Below are positions 18,782 through 27,500 of a DNA stretch of 64,000 nucleotides, piece by piece. The DNA comes from CADEDV01 sp964412375 (GTDB lineage Bacteria > Bacteroidota > Bacteroidia > Chitinophagales > Chitinophagaceae), in contig CAYPOD010000001.1 in assembly GCA_964412375.1 (NCBI GenBank), forward strand, positions 283,799-347,798, given 5' to 3'. The position numbers were made by a program, and so were the translations under genes. The notes under the pieces were generated by a model. That model was given only the letters and a program-made list of their open reading frames with translations. It ran no database searches and was not told where the DNA came from. The first letter of the stretch is position 1; every line of letters starts with the position of its first letter.

Positions 18782-19774
18782 TCAGCCCAGTAATTTTTTC
18801 TGTAACAGGTATTCTGCGATCTGCACCGCATTGGTAGCAGCGCCTTTGCGCAGGTTGTCCGACACGATCCACATGTTGAGTGTTTTGGGCTGACTTTCAT
18901 CTCTCCTGAGTCTTCCGACAAAGACTTCATCTTTTTCATGTGCATCCATCGGCATGGGATACTGTTGCTTTGACGGATCGTCCACTACGATCACACCAGG
19001 TGCCGCTTGCAATAAAGATCTTACTTCCATCAGATCAAATTCTTTTTCAAATTCCACATTCACCGCTTCACTATGGCCACCCACCACCGGGATGCGGACC
19101 GTGGTGGAAGTGACGCGGATGGAATCATCCCGCATGATCTTTCTGGTTTCATTCACCATTTTCATTTCTTCTTTGGTGTAACCATTCTCCAAAAAAACAT
19201 CAATCTGCGGAATGACATTCAGATCAATCGGGTAGCGATAGGCTGTTTCACCTACAACGCCATTTCTTTCATTCATCAGCTGCGTCACCGCTTTAACACC
19301 GGTGCCGGTCACACTCTGGTAAGTGGATACCACAACCCTTTTGATGCCATATTTTTTATGCAGTGGATTCAATGCCACCACCATTTGAATGGTGGAGCAA
19401 TTGGGATTAGCAATGATCTTATCATTGGCAGTAAGTATGTCTGCATTGATCTCGGGCACCACCAATGGTTTTGAAGGATCCATTCTCCAGGCTGATGAGT
19501 TATCAATGACAGTAATACCTGCATCAGCAAATTTTGGCGCCCATTCCAGTGAAGTGCTGCCGCCTGCAGAGAAAATAGCCACTGCCGGTTTGGCTGCAAT
19601 CGCATCAGTCATGCCCACGATCTTATACCTGGCCCCTTTAAATTCCACTTCCTTGCCTACTGATCTTTCAGAAGCAACCGGCACCAGCCCGGTGACGGGA
19701 AAATTTCTTTCTGCCAATACCTGTAACATTTTGGAGCCAACCAATCCTGTGGCGCCGACAACTGCAACTTTCAT
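18782..19774 (-). CDS. asd: Aspartate-semialdehyde dehydrogenase
   Basis: Reduces L-aspartyl-4-phosphate to L-aspartate-4-semialdehyde with NADPH, the branch point to lysine/diaminopimelate, threonine, methionine and isoleucine. At 330 residues it is full length. The nucleotide loop is GATGLVG (7-13), the catalytic Cys126 lies in NPNCSTIQ, and the acid/base His234 lies in GGHSEAV. The motif SAGGSTSLEW near residue 70 is also conserved. The transcript leader (19775-19960) carries a short Lys/Thr-rich peptide ORF and mutually exclusive hairpins, so expression is probably controlled by attenuation. It converges with the DUF2461 gene, the stops being two bases apart. Confidence 0.97.
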   Translation of the reverse strand: MKVAVVGATGLVGSKMLQVLAERNFPVTGLVPVASERSVGKEVEFKGARYKIVGMTDAIAAKPAVAIFSAGGSTSLEWAPKFADAGITVIDNSSAWRMDPSKPLVVPEINADILTANDKIIANPNCSTIQMVVALNPLHKKYGIKRVVVSTYQSVTGTGVKAVTQLMNERNGVVGETAYRYPIDLNVIPQIDVFLENGYTKEEMKMVNETRKIMRDDSIRVTSTTVRIPVVGGHSEAVNVEFEKEFDLMEVRSLLQAAPGVIVVDDPSKQQYPMPMDAHEKDEVFVGRLRRDESQPKTLNMWIVSDNLRKGAATNAVQIAEYLLQKKLLG

Positions 19775-19796
19775 TTTATTTTTTGTTTGGGTTAAA

Positions 19797-19827
19797 AATT
19801 TGTCAGACGGAGACCGTCAGACAAATT
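19797..19827 (-). terminator. Leader hairpin 2 of asd: strong terminator-like stem
   Basis: Read leftward, 14-base arms with one mismatch around a 3-base loop (AATTTGTCTGACGG / CCGTCTGACAAATT) are followed by five T. It sits 22 bases before the asd start, so a complete stop here would silence asd. It must therefore be conditional, or act as an mRNA structure. Its CCGTC arm could also pair with the GACGG that overlaps the leader-peptide stop. Confidence 0.6.
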
Positions 19828-19830
19828 AAA

Positions 19831-19852
19831 AGGCCTTCCGTTAGGAAGGCCT
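19831..19852 (-). terminator. Leader hairpin 1 of asd: attenuator stem
   Basis: Nine perfect base pairs (AGGCCTTCC / GGAAGGCCT) around a 4-base loop, followed leftward by TTTAATTT. Its left arm, extended as GCAGGCCTTCC (plus-strand 19844-19854), is also complementary over 11 bases (two G-U pairs) to GGAAGGTTTGC (19884-19894) directly after the leader-peptide stop. The two pairings exclude each other, which is the mark of a terminator/antiterminator switch. Confidence 0.6.
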
Positions 19853-19895
19853 GCTAATCTTTTATGGTTACATACATAACACAGCAAACCTTCCG

Positions 19896-19940
19896 TCAGG
19901 AGTGTTTCTTGGTGCGTTTTGTATGTTTCTTTATCATCAT
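19896..19940 (-). CDS. Putative asd leader peptide (attenuator)
   Basis: A 14-codon ORF, MMIKKHTKRTKKHS, in the asd transcript leader. Ten of 14 residues are amino acids derived from the aspartate pathway that Asd serves (5 Lys, 2 Thr, 2 Met, 1 Ile). Its TGA lies right against the antiterminator segment, so a ribosome finishing the peptide would cover that segment and let the terminator form. One stalled on Lys or Thr codons would leave it free. A TACTTTG promoter-like element lies about 23 bases upstream (19963-19969). The peptide is too short for usual gene finding; its regulatory role is inferred from layout, not shown. Confidence 0.6.
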   Translation of the reverse strand: MMIKKHTKRTKKHS

Positions 19941-20030
19941 ATCGGTTGCGAAGATAGGTTTACAAAGTATTTGTTCAAAATATCCGATAAATATTTTAAC
20001 TGAAACATTCGTTAGTTTATCTTAGTAAGA

Positions 20031-21740
20031 ATGAAATCTTTTTTCTTCCTGTTGTTGCTATGGGTGTTGCCCTTTCTCAGCCCGGCGCAAAATCGCTATG
20101 ATGTTATCATTGATGAAATCATGGCCGATCAAACGCCGCAGGTAGGGCTGCCCAATAATGAATGGATAGAACTGAAAAATGTTTCCTCTTCTCCCATCAA
20201 TTTGCAAAACTGGCGGATTGGGGATCTCACTTCGCAAAGCGGGCCTATGCCAAACTATGTTTTACAACCCGACAGCTTTGTGATCGTTTGCACAGGCAGC
20301 GCCGTAGCCGCTATGAGTGCTTTCGGCCCCACTATTTCTGTCACCAGTTTTCCTTCGTTGGACAATGACGGTGACCAGCTTTTTTTAAGAGCCCCGGACG
20401 GAAGGATCATTCATGCAGTTGCTTATTCTTCTTCCTGGTATCAAAATGAGCTGAAACGGGATGGAGGATGGACACTGGAAATGATTGACACAAGAAATCC
20501 CTGTGCCGGCAGCAGCAACTGGAGGGCCAGTGTTGATCCTTCCGGCGGCACACCCGGAAAGAAAAATTCTATTGATGCTGTTAATACCGATAATACCGCC
20601 CCGCAACTGGTAAGAACGTATACTATTGACAACCTGAACATCGTTGCGGTGTTTGATGAACCTGTGGACAGCATCATTGCTTCTACGATTACCAACTATT
20701 CTATCAATAATGGTTTGTCCATTTCCGGCGCTGTTGCACAGGCTCCGTTATTCAATATGGTCATGATCACTCTCAGCAATCCTTTGCAACCACGAACTGT
20801 TTATGAGCTGACAGCATCCAATATAAAAGACTGCAAGGGTAATACCATTGCAGCCAACAGCAAGGTCAAGACTGGGTTACCCGAAGACCTCGATGCCGGT
20901 GAAATGGTCATCAATGAGATTTTATTTAATCCCAGGAGCAATGCGGAAGATTATGTAGAGTTTTACAACAGGAGCAGCAAGATTGTTGATGCATCAAAAG
21001 TCAGTGTAGCTAACCGCAACAGCAGCAATGTTATCAGCAGCATCCGGCAGTTATCCGTTGTTCCCTGGCTCATCTTTCCGGGTGAATATGTGGTAGTAAC
21101 CACTGATGCTGCGAGCCTGCAACGGGAATACCTGGTACAAAATCCAGGTTGGGTATTTACCGTTTCCTCTTTACCCTCCATGCCGGATGATAAGGGTTTT
21201 GCCCTTCTTTTAAACCTGCAGGGCAGTGTGGTGGATGAAGTGAACTATGACCGAAGCTGGCATTTCAAACTGATAGATAATGAAGATGGCGTTTCCTTAG
21301 AAAGAATTGACCCGGATGCCCCTTCGCAGGATGCCGGCAACTGGACCAGCGCCGCCTCCACAGCAGGCTATGGAACCCCAACCTATAAAAACTCGCAATA
21401 CAAGCTGATTGATGCAATCAATGCAACCATTGAAATAACACCCAGGGTTTTTTCGCCTGACAATGACGGCCGGGATGATATTGCCACTGTTCAATATAAA
21501 GTAACCGAACCGGGTTATATCGCCAACATCACCATTTTTGATGCCAGCGGAAGACCAGTCAGGAACCTGGTACGTAACGGCACATTGGGATTAACTGGTT
21601 ACTGGAACTGGGACGGCCTTGGCGATAAAGGACAAAAATTGCCGGTGGGTTCTTATGTTGTTTTTACGGAAATCTTTAACCTTCAGGGAAAGAAGAAACA
21701 GTTTAAAAATGTGGTGGTACTGGCGAGGAGATTAAACTAA
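20031..21740 (+). CDS. Secreted lamin-tail domain protein with FlgD-like C-terminal domain
   Basis: A 569-residue exported protein. The signal peptide (about 1-20) ends SPAQ. Two lamin-tail (LTD) domains are seen. The first starts with YDVIIDEIMADQTPQVGLPNNEWIELKN (about 24-155); the second with EMVINEILFNPRSNAEDYVEFYN (about 290-430). An Ig-like segment lies between them. The C-terminus (about 475-569, FSPDNDGRDDIATVQYKV, GYWNWDGLGDKGQKLPVGSYVV) is a FlgD-Ig/CHU_C-type tail of the sort used for type IX secretion or gliding-related surface proteins. Role unknown; cell-surface adhesion is possible. It is divergent from asd and overlaps the end of the PfkB gene by nine bases. Confidence 0.85.
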   Translation: MKSFFFLLLLWVLPFLSPAQNRYDVIIDEIMADQTPQVGLPNNEWIELKNVSSSPINLQNWRIGDLTSQSGPMPNYVLQPDSFVIVCTGSAVAAMSAFGPTISVTSFPSLDNDGDQLFLRAPDGRIIHAVAYSSSWYQNELKRDGGWTLEMIDTRNPCAGSSNWRASVDPSGGTPGKKNSIDAVNTDNTAPQLVRTYTIDNLNIVAVFDEPVDSIIASTITNYSINNGLSISGAVAQAPLFNMVMITLSNPLQPRTVYELTASNIKDCKGNTIAANSKVKTGLPEDLDAGEMVINEILFNPRSNAEDYVEFYNRSSKIVDASKVSVANRNSSNVISSIRQLSVVPWLIFPGEYVVVTTDAASLQREYLVQNPGWVFTVSSLPSMPDDKGFALLLNLQGSVVDEVNYDRSWHFKLIDNEDGVSLERIDPDAPSQDAGNWTSAASTAGYGTPTYKNSQYKLIDAINATIEITPRVFSPDNDGRDDIATVQYKVTEPGYIANITIFDASGRPVRNLVRNGTLGLTGYWNWDGLGDKGQKLPVGSYVVFTEIFNLQGKKKQFKNVVVLARRLN

Positions 21741-22655
21741 TTCAATCTCAAAACTCACCAGGTTTTTAAACTGCTGTATCCGGTTGGAAATATCTGACGG
21801 AGAAATTTCTTTCAATCTTGTTGGTCCGAATTTCTCTACACAGAAGCTTGCCATAGCCGAACCCACAATGATCCCCCGCTTCATATTCTCAAAGGAAATG
21901 TCGCCAGACTTGGCCAAATGACCCATAAAGCCTCCGGCAAATGTGTCGCCGGCGCCGGTGGGATCAAATACATCTTCCAGCGGCAACGCCGGTGCAAAAA
22001 ACACTTCATCCCCATGAAACAGCAGGGCGCCGTGTTCGCCTTTTTTAATTATCAGGTATTTGGGGCCCATTTGCAAAATAGACCGGGCTGCTTTCACCAA
22101 TGAAAACATACCGGTCAGTTGTCTTGCCTCTGCATCATTGATGATAAGCATATCCACATATTTCAATACAATCTTCAGCTCAGCCATGGCCGACTCCATC
22201 CAGAAGTTCATGGTGTCCATCGCTATCAGCTTGGGTCGCTTTTTCATTTCCTGGATCACATTCAGCTGAATCCTGGGCGCCAGGTTGCCCAGCATTAAAA
22301 AATCCGCACCCTGGTAGCTGTCAGGTATATGCGGATCAAAATCGGCCAGTACATTCAGGTCGGTGATCAATGTGTCCCGGCTGTTCATATCCTCATGATA
22401 GCGGCCACTCCAGAAAAAAGATTTTTTATCCGGAACGATCTCCACCCCGTCCAGGTGCACCCCTCTTTTGCGCAGTTCTTCCATTTCTTCCTGCGGAAAA
22501 TCAAACCCAACAATGGAGATCTGCTGCACCGGTTTTACAAAGTTGCTGGCGGCATAGGCCACATAGGTGCCCGAGCCACCCACTATCTGGTTAATTTTTC
22601 CAAACGGAGTTTCGATAGCGTCAAAGGCCATAGTGCCAACTGAGATAAGCGACAT
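21732..22655 (-). CDS. PfkB-family carbohydrate/nucleoside kinase
   Basis: A 307-residue cytosolic kinase of the ribokinase/PfkB superfamily. The N-terminal GGSGTYVAYAASNF (about 26-39) is the substrate-side glycine motif. The second PfkB signature DPTGAGDTFAGGF (231-243) contains the anion hole and the catalytic base Asp237. DMLIINDAEARQL is the central conserved strand-helix. Substrate cannot be assigned; adenosine-, ribose- and sugar-specific members share these motifs. Upstream (about 22670-22690) is a C/G-rich hairpin repeat. Its 3' end overlaps the convergent lamin-tail gene. Confidence 0.9.
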   Translation of the reverse strand: MSLISVGTMAFDAIETPFGKINQIVGGSGTYVAYAASNFVKPVQQISIVGFDFPQEEMEELRKRGVHLDGVEIVPDKKSFFWSGRYHEDMNSRDTLITDLNVLADFDPHIPDSYQGADFLMLGNLAPRIQLNVIQEMKKRPKLIAMDTMNFWMESAMAELKIVLKYVDMLIINDAEARQLTGMFSLVKAARSILQMGPKYLIIKKGEHGALLFHGDEVFFAPALPLEDVFDPTGAGDTFAGGFMGHLAKSGDISFENMKRGIIVGSAMASFCVEKFGPTRLKEISPSDISNRIQQFKNLVSFEIELV

Positions 22656-22668
22656 GCGGAAAGTTTTG

Positions 22669-22688
22669 CCCCCGTCCCCTGAAGGGGG
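22669..22688. repeat. C/G-run hairpin, REP-like intergenic motif
   Basis: CCCCCGTCCCCTGAAGGGGG folds on the inner CCCCTGAAGGGG core. A related core, CCCCTAAAGGGG, occurs upstream of obg at 57140-57151. Both sit just upstream of a gene, and similar CCCCTnAAGGGG motifs are often seen in Bacteroidota intergenic DNA. Role unknown. Confidence 0.45.
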
Positions 22689-22834
22689 GGTTAAGTAGAT
22701 TTTTTAACTGGTCCTAGCAAACCAATCAGGGGTTACTGGTTTATGGGTTGCAAACCTACAGTAATTAAGAATATCTACCATTGCAGCTGCCTGACTTATT
22801 TGACCTTCTTTGGCCTATATGAACTTTTACTAAT

Positions 22835-22842
22835 TATCTTTG
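22835..22842 (+). promoter_or_regulatory. -7 promoter element of the TetR gene
   Basis: TATCTTTG matches TAnnTTTG exactly. A TTTG at 22809-22812 stands 22 bases upstream, near the expected -33 position. Because the ATG is at 22846, transcription would begin at or next to the start codon, giving a leaderless mRNA. Confidence 0.55.
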
Positions 22843-22845
22843 GGC

Positions 22846-23439
22846 ATGGCCAAAACACAACGTAAAAAAGCATCGAAAAAAGAGCTGATCCTGCGCAAGG
22901 CAGCCGCCATGTTCCGGGAAAAAGGTTTTGCCGCCACTTCCATGCGGGACCTGGCCGAATCCGTCGGTATTGAAGCCGCCAGTTTGTACAACCATATCCG
23001 TTCGAAGAACGAAATACTGGAGTCCATCTGTTTTGATGTAGCCAACCGCTTCAATGAAAACATGGAGCTTATTGAAACCGGCCCGCAAAGTTCCATTGCC
23101 AGAGTGGAAACATTACTGCGCTTTCATATCCGCCAGATGATTGAAAATTATGAAGAAGTGTATGTGAGCGACCGGGAATGGAAACACCTGGAAGATCCCT
23201 ATCTCTCCAATTTCCAGAACCAGCGCCGCAATTACCGCAAAAAGTTTGCAGCTATTATTGAAGAAGGCATCCAAAAAGGAGAGATTCGGAAGATTGATGC
23301 TCCTACTGCCATTCTTATCATCCTTCATGCCATCAGCGGCATTGAAAGCTGGCACCGCAGCACAGCCCGCATCAACGCACAGGAACTGGAAGACAATATG
23401 GTGATGATCATGATTGACGGCCTGCGCAAACCCAAATGA
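22846..23439 (+). CDS. TetR/AcrR-family regulator, probable regulator of phenylacetate genes
   Basis: A 197-residue transcription factor from the ATG at 22846; an in-frame TTG at 22840 is less likely. The N-terminal helix-turn-helix (about 12-60) has the TetR signature ILRKAAAMFREKGFAATSMRDLAESVGIEAASLYNHIRSK. The C-terminal helical ligand domain resembles the TetR_C group found in PaaR/FadR-like regulators. Its stop is three bases before the paaE start, so the two form one transcript. By analogy with other paa clusters it would repress paa genes until phenylacetyl-CoA binds. That link rests on neighbourhood only. Confidence 0.85.
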   Translation: MAKTQRKKASKKELILRKAAAMFREKGFAATSMRDLAESVGIEAASLYNHIRSKNEILESICFDVANRFNENMELIETGPQSSIARVETLLRFHIRQMIENYEEVYVSDREWKHLEDPYLSNFQNQRRNYRKKFAAIIEEGIQKGEIRKIDAPTAILIILHAISGIESWHRSTARINAQELEDNMVMIMIDGLRKPK

Positions 23440-23442
23440 TGT

Positions 23443-24519
23443 ATGTCCATTCATTTTCACCCGCTGCGCATCAAAGAAGTGAGGAGGGAGACGCCTGAAT
23501 GTGTGTCTGTTCAGTTTGAAATTCCTGCCGCATTGGCGAAAAGTTTTCAATTCAAGCAAGGGCAAAGTCTCACGATGCGGACCACCCTCAACAATGAAGA
23601 AGTTCGCCGCACCTATTCCATCTGCAGTTCGCCACTGGATAAAGAATGGAGAGTGGCCATCAAAAAAGTAGACGGCGGTTTGTTTTCGTCTTTTGCCAAC
23701 GATCAGTTGAAAAAAGGCGATGTGCTGGAAGTGATGGAACCTGTTGGAAAATTTTACACCCCTCTCGATCCGGCAAATCAAAAAAACTATGTTGCTTTTG
23801 CAGCAGGCAGCGGCATCACCCCTGTCCTGTCATTGATAAAAACAACCCTGGCTACCGAGCCACTAAGTCATTTCACTTTAGTGTATGGCAACCGCAGCCG
23901 AAGTTCTATTATTTTCTTTGAAGAACTGGAAGGACTGAAGAATAAATACATGGAGCGGTTCAACCTCATTCATATCCTGAGCCGGGAACGGACCGATACG
24001 TCGTTGAACTTTGGCAGGATCAATAAAGAAAAGCTGCAAGAACTGGAAAAGCTGGTTGACTATTCCGCAACAGATGAGTTTTTTGTCTGTGGTCCCGAGG
24101 AAATGATATTTGGCGTTAAAGATTTTTTAGCAGCAAAAGGCATTGATAAGAAGAAAATACATTTTGAACTTTTCACAACTCCGGGACAAAAAAAGTTCAC
24201 GGTCCATAGTCCACAGTCCACAGACGAAGGCCCGAAAAGTAAAATAACCGTCAAACTTGATGGTCGTGCATTTGACTTTGAACTTTCGTTCACCAGCGAT
24301 ACAACAATTCTTGATGCCGCTTTGAAACAAGGCGCCGACCTTCCCTTTGCCTGCAAAGGGGGAGTATGCTGCACCTGCAAAGCAAGATTGCTCGAAGGCG
24401 AAGTGGAGATGGATGTGCATTGGGGACTGGAAGAAGAAGAAATAGAACAAGGATACATTCTCACCTGTCAAAGTCATCCTAAAACAGAAAAAGTGGTGGT
24501 GGATTTTGATGTGAAATGA
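23443..24519 (+). CDS. paaE: Phenylacetyl-CoA epoxidase reductase subunit PaaE
   Basis: Passes electrons from NADPH through FAD and a plant-type 2Fe-2S cluster to the PaaABC epoxidase. 358 residues. The FAD domain comes first (RRTYSICSSP near residue 55), then the NAD(P) domain (FAAGSGITPVLSLI near 117), and a C-terminal ferredoxin domain with the ligands Cys304, Cys309, Cys312 and Cys342 (CKGGVCCTC and LTC). This domain order is that of PaaE. It follows a TetR gene but lies about 21 kb from paaABCD, with the giant-protein block in between; in many genomes paaE is in the same operon as paaABCD. A terminator for the opposing gene lies just after it. Confidence 0.93.
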   Translation: MSIHFHPLRIKEVRRETPECVSVQFEIPAALAKSFQFKQGQSLTMRTTLNNEEVRRTYSICSSPLDKEWRVAIKKVDGGLFSSFANDQLKKGDVLEVMEPVGKFYTPLDPANQKNYVAFAAGSGITPVLSLIKTTLATEPLSHFTLVYGNRSRSSIIFFEELEGLKNKYMERFNLIHILSRERTDTSLNFGRINKEKLQELEKLVDYSATDEFFVCGPEEMIFGVKDFLAAKGIDKKKIHFELFTTPGQKKFTVHSPQSTDEGPKSKITVKLDGRAFDFELSFTSDTTILDAALKQGADLPFACKGGVCCTCKARLLEGEVEMDVHWGLEEEEIEQGYILTCQSHPKTEKVVVDFDVK

Positions 24520-24547
24520 AAAAGCCGCACTGTAAAACAATGCGGCT
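24518..24547 (-). terminator. Terminator between paaE and the RHS gene
   Basis: AGCCGCA and TGCGGCT pair across an 11-base loop. Read leftward the stem follows the RHS stop and is followed by five T, so it ends the RHS transcript. It also lies just after the convergent paaE stop. Confidence 0.7.
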
Positions 24548-24571
24548 GGCACAAGGATGGTGACTTTCTAA

Positions 24572-27500
24572 TTACTGTTTGATCACCTTAAGCGTTTCTT
24601 TATTATTGAGCCGGATCAGGTACATGCCGTTGATATATGGTTGCAGGTTAATTGCCTGGCTGGCTGCGGTCAGTTTCACTCTTTGCAGCACCCTTCCGTT
24701 GATATCCATCACCAGTGCTTCGGTGCCCAGCAATGATGGATCACCCAGTACCAGTGTTACCATTCCGCCTGTCGGGTTGGGGTAAACGATTGTCGGTGCT
24801 TTATTGGTTTCCCGGTAATGCAGCCGCACTATCGTTGAATAACGGAAATTATCATCCTGGTCCACCTGTTTCAGCCGGTAGAACATCACGTTGCTGTTCA
24901 GTTGATCAATATTCCTGTCGGTGTATTCGTAACTTCTTACTGTAGTGCTGTTACCTGCAGCAGGCAACACCGCAATCTGGCTGAAGTCAGTTCCGTTCAG
25001 CGAACGTTCCAGCCTGAACTCTTTGCTGTTTTGCTCATTGGCAGTGGCCCATTTCAAGAGGTTGTTTCTTCCCTGGTTGGTACCGTTGAAATATAACCAG
25101 GTCACGGGCAACGGGCCGCTGATGGAAGCGCATTGCAGGAATGCCGGGTTGAACGTTTCGGTATGACCTACTTTATCCGTAGCCAGCACAAAGAAGCAAT
25201 AGTTCGGGTTTTGCGGCAAAATGAAACTGGTGTCTGTGCCAATCACTGTCTGGAACAGCACACTGTAATTGACCTGGTCGGTGGATACATACACTGTGTA
25301 ATGATCAATACCACTTCCGCCGGCATCATCCGCCCCTGTCCAGCTCAGCGTAACCAAATTATCAGTTACGGTTGCCGCATTCATCTGGCTGGAGGGTGGC
25401 AACGCATCTATGGTGTTGGTATGAATATTGGTTGGTATCACTTCATTTTCATCAAAGACGATGAATGCCCTGGCGCCAATGGTATCGAGTGTTTGCGCAT
25501 CTGCACGGGGTTTGATGCTGAAACTGACAAAGCCGTGGCCATAGGTTGGCTGTGTGCTATCTGGAAGGAATAAGAATCCAACAAGCGGATCTTCTGGTGA
25601 TAATAAAGTAATGGGATCTATTGCCTGAAACTCCCAGAAGATTTGATTATTGATAACATCATAACCGGCAGTGAGATCAACATACACACCGGTTGAATCT
25701 CTTGCATCCAATCGTTGATAGTAAGATGAAAGCCCTGTTGGAATCTCAAATGTTTGGTTATTGAAACCAACGCTTCCGAGTTCTAATGTTGATGCATCTT
25801 GTTTGGGTTCTATTGGTGAAGTGATCTTAATATAACGAACCCTTGCAGTAGCCGAAGTATCATTTTCAAATTGAATTGTATATGGTATCCGGTCATTTAC
25901 ACTTAACCATTTTTTATCCGGTTGTCCTTCGGGGCCGGTGATTAAGTTTGGATCCCAACCTTGAAGTACTTCAAATTCGCCTGTAACGGGATTATATACC
26001 ACCCTTGCTCTTTTTCTGGTTCCTCCTTCATCGCAAGGGTTCATACTTTGATTAATTTCGTCTCTTTCTTTCATTGCTCTTTCAAGACTGCCTAATACCT
26101 TTATTCTTCTAACCTTTTCTTCATCGGAATACTGATCCTGATCCCATAAATGCTTTATTGTTTCAATTTCGGTAGCTCTTGCTTCTCTTTGGGCTTCTAA
26201 ATCTTGTAATTCCACCCACATTTCTACATCTTTTTGAAGTACTATAATTACAAGTTGTCCTTCTATCATCGCAGCCGTTTTGCCTATGGTAACTGCTTTT
26301 CTTGCCAAAGGCATTAGCCGACTACTTTTGAGCATAGGGATAAAGGAACTTGATCCGGGTATTAATGTTGGTGGTATCCTCGATCCATTTATCACGACTT
26401 CATACATTCTTGCAGGCCCGCTAACTTTTTTCCAAGTTCCACTTAGCAGACCTTTAAATGTCCCGGTGCCCGCAACTTCTGTAAAGAATGTGTTAAGCAT
26501 AGCTCCTTTATAAAGCGCTATTCCCAAATCGCCAGGAGCCCTGTAATATTCTTCATTCCACAAATCAAGAGCAACCTCATCCCACGGAAATAATGGGATA
26601 ATGCTTCTTGTAGGGTCCTTATCATCACAATCCTCCAACCCCCAAACATCCACCCCATTCGCCGGATTATTTCCTACATATTGATACATACCCATCCCAT
26701 CTCCATACTCTATCAAATCCCTTTGGTTAAACACCCCTGTTTCCGGTGAATAATTTCTGAAGTAAAAACGATAGCTGCCGGATGCACTGTCATACTCCTG
26801 GCCTGTAAATCCAAAACGGTTGCCGGCAATGGATGAAGCAAGCGGATTATTCAAACTGTCATACCTTGACAACTTTCCATATACATCGTAGCGATAAATC
26901 TCGATCAATCTTCCGTTGCTGTTACTGATGGCTTCTATAGAGTTTAATTCATTCTGATGAAAATAGAAAATGTTCCCGTTCTTTTCATTCAGCACTGGCG
27001 ATAAGAAACCGGTAAAGATGGTCTTGTTAAGCAGGATACCGGCGTTGTCCCTTTCTTCAATTTGCGCAGCGCCGCTGTATGTATATTTTAATGTATTGCC
27101 GTTAATGGTTTTAGTAATGCGTCGTCCCAAAGCATCATACCCGTAGGTGATCACACTGGCGGGAGAAGAAGAATCTTTTACAAGCCGGTTTTCGGCATCA
27201 TAGGTCTTATAAAAAGTTCCGTCATAGGTGAGATTTCCCCTGTCATCAAACGTAAAACTGCTTCCGTTTACACCCGTAAGCTGGTTTAAGTTATTTATGC
27301 TATATGTAGTAGCCACTCCATTCAGGTTAGCGGCAGTGCGATTACCAACAGCATCATAGGTATAAGTATTTTGAATAAATGGACTGCCAACAGGGCCTCT
27401 TTTATAATTAATAAGCCGGTAACCATTATCATAGGTAAACTGTTCGGACAAAGCAGGATCATCCGGGCGGATGATGGCTGTTTTGTTATACTCTTTATCA

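Noticed and set aside
19775..19960. Lysine riboswitch upstream of asd
   Set aside because: The leader is too short and lacks the five-helix aptamer; the peptide ORF and two simple hairpins fit attenuation better.
22720..22770. TetR operator such as ACTGGTTT...AAACCTACAGT upstream of the TetR gene
   Set aside because: The symmetry is imperfect and I could not find a matching site before paaA, so it is not listed as an operator.
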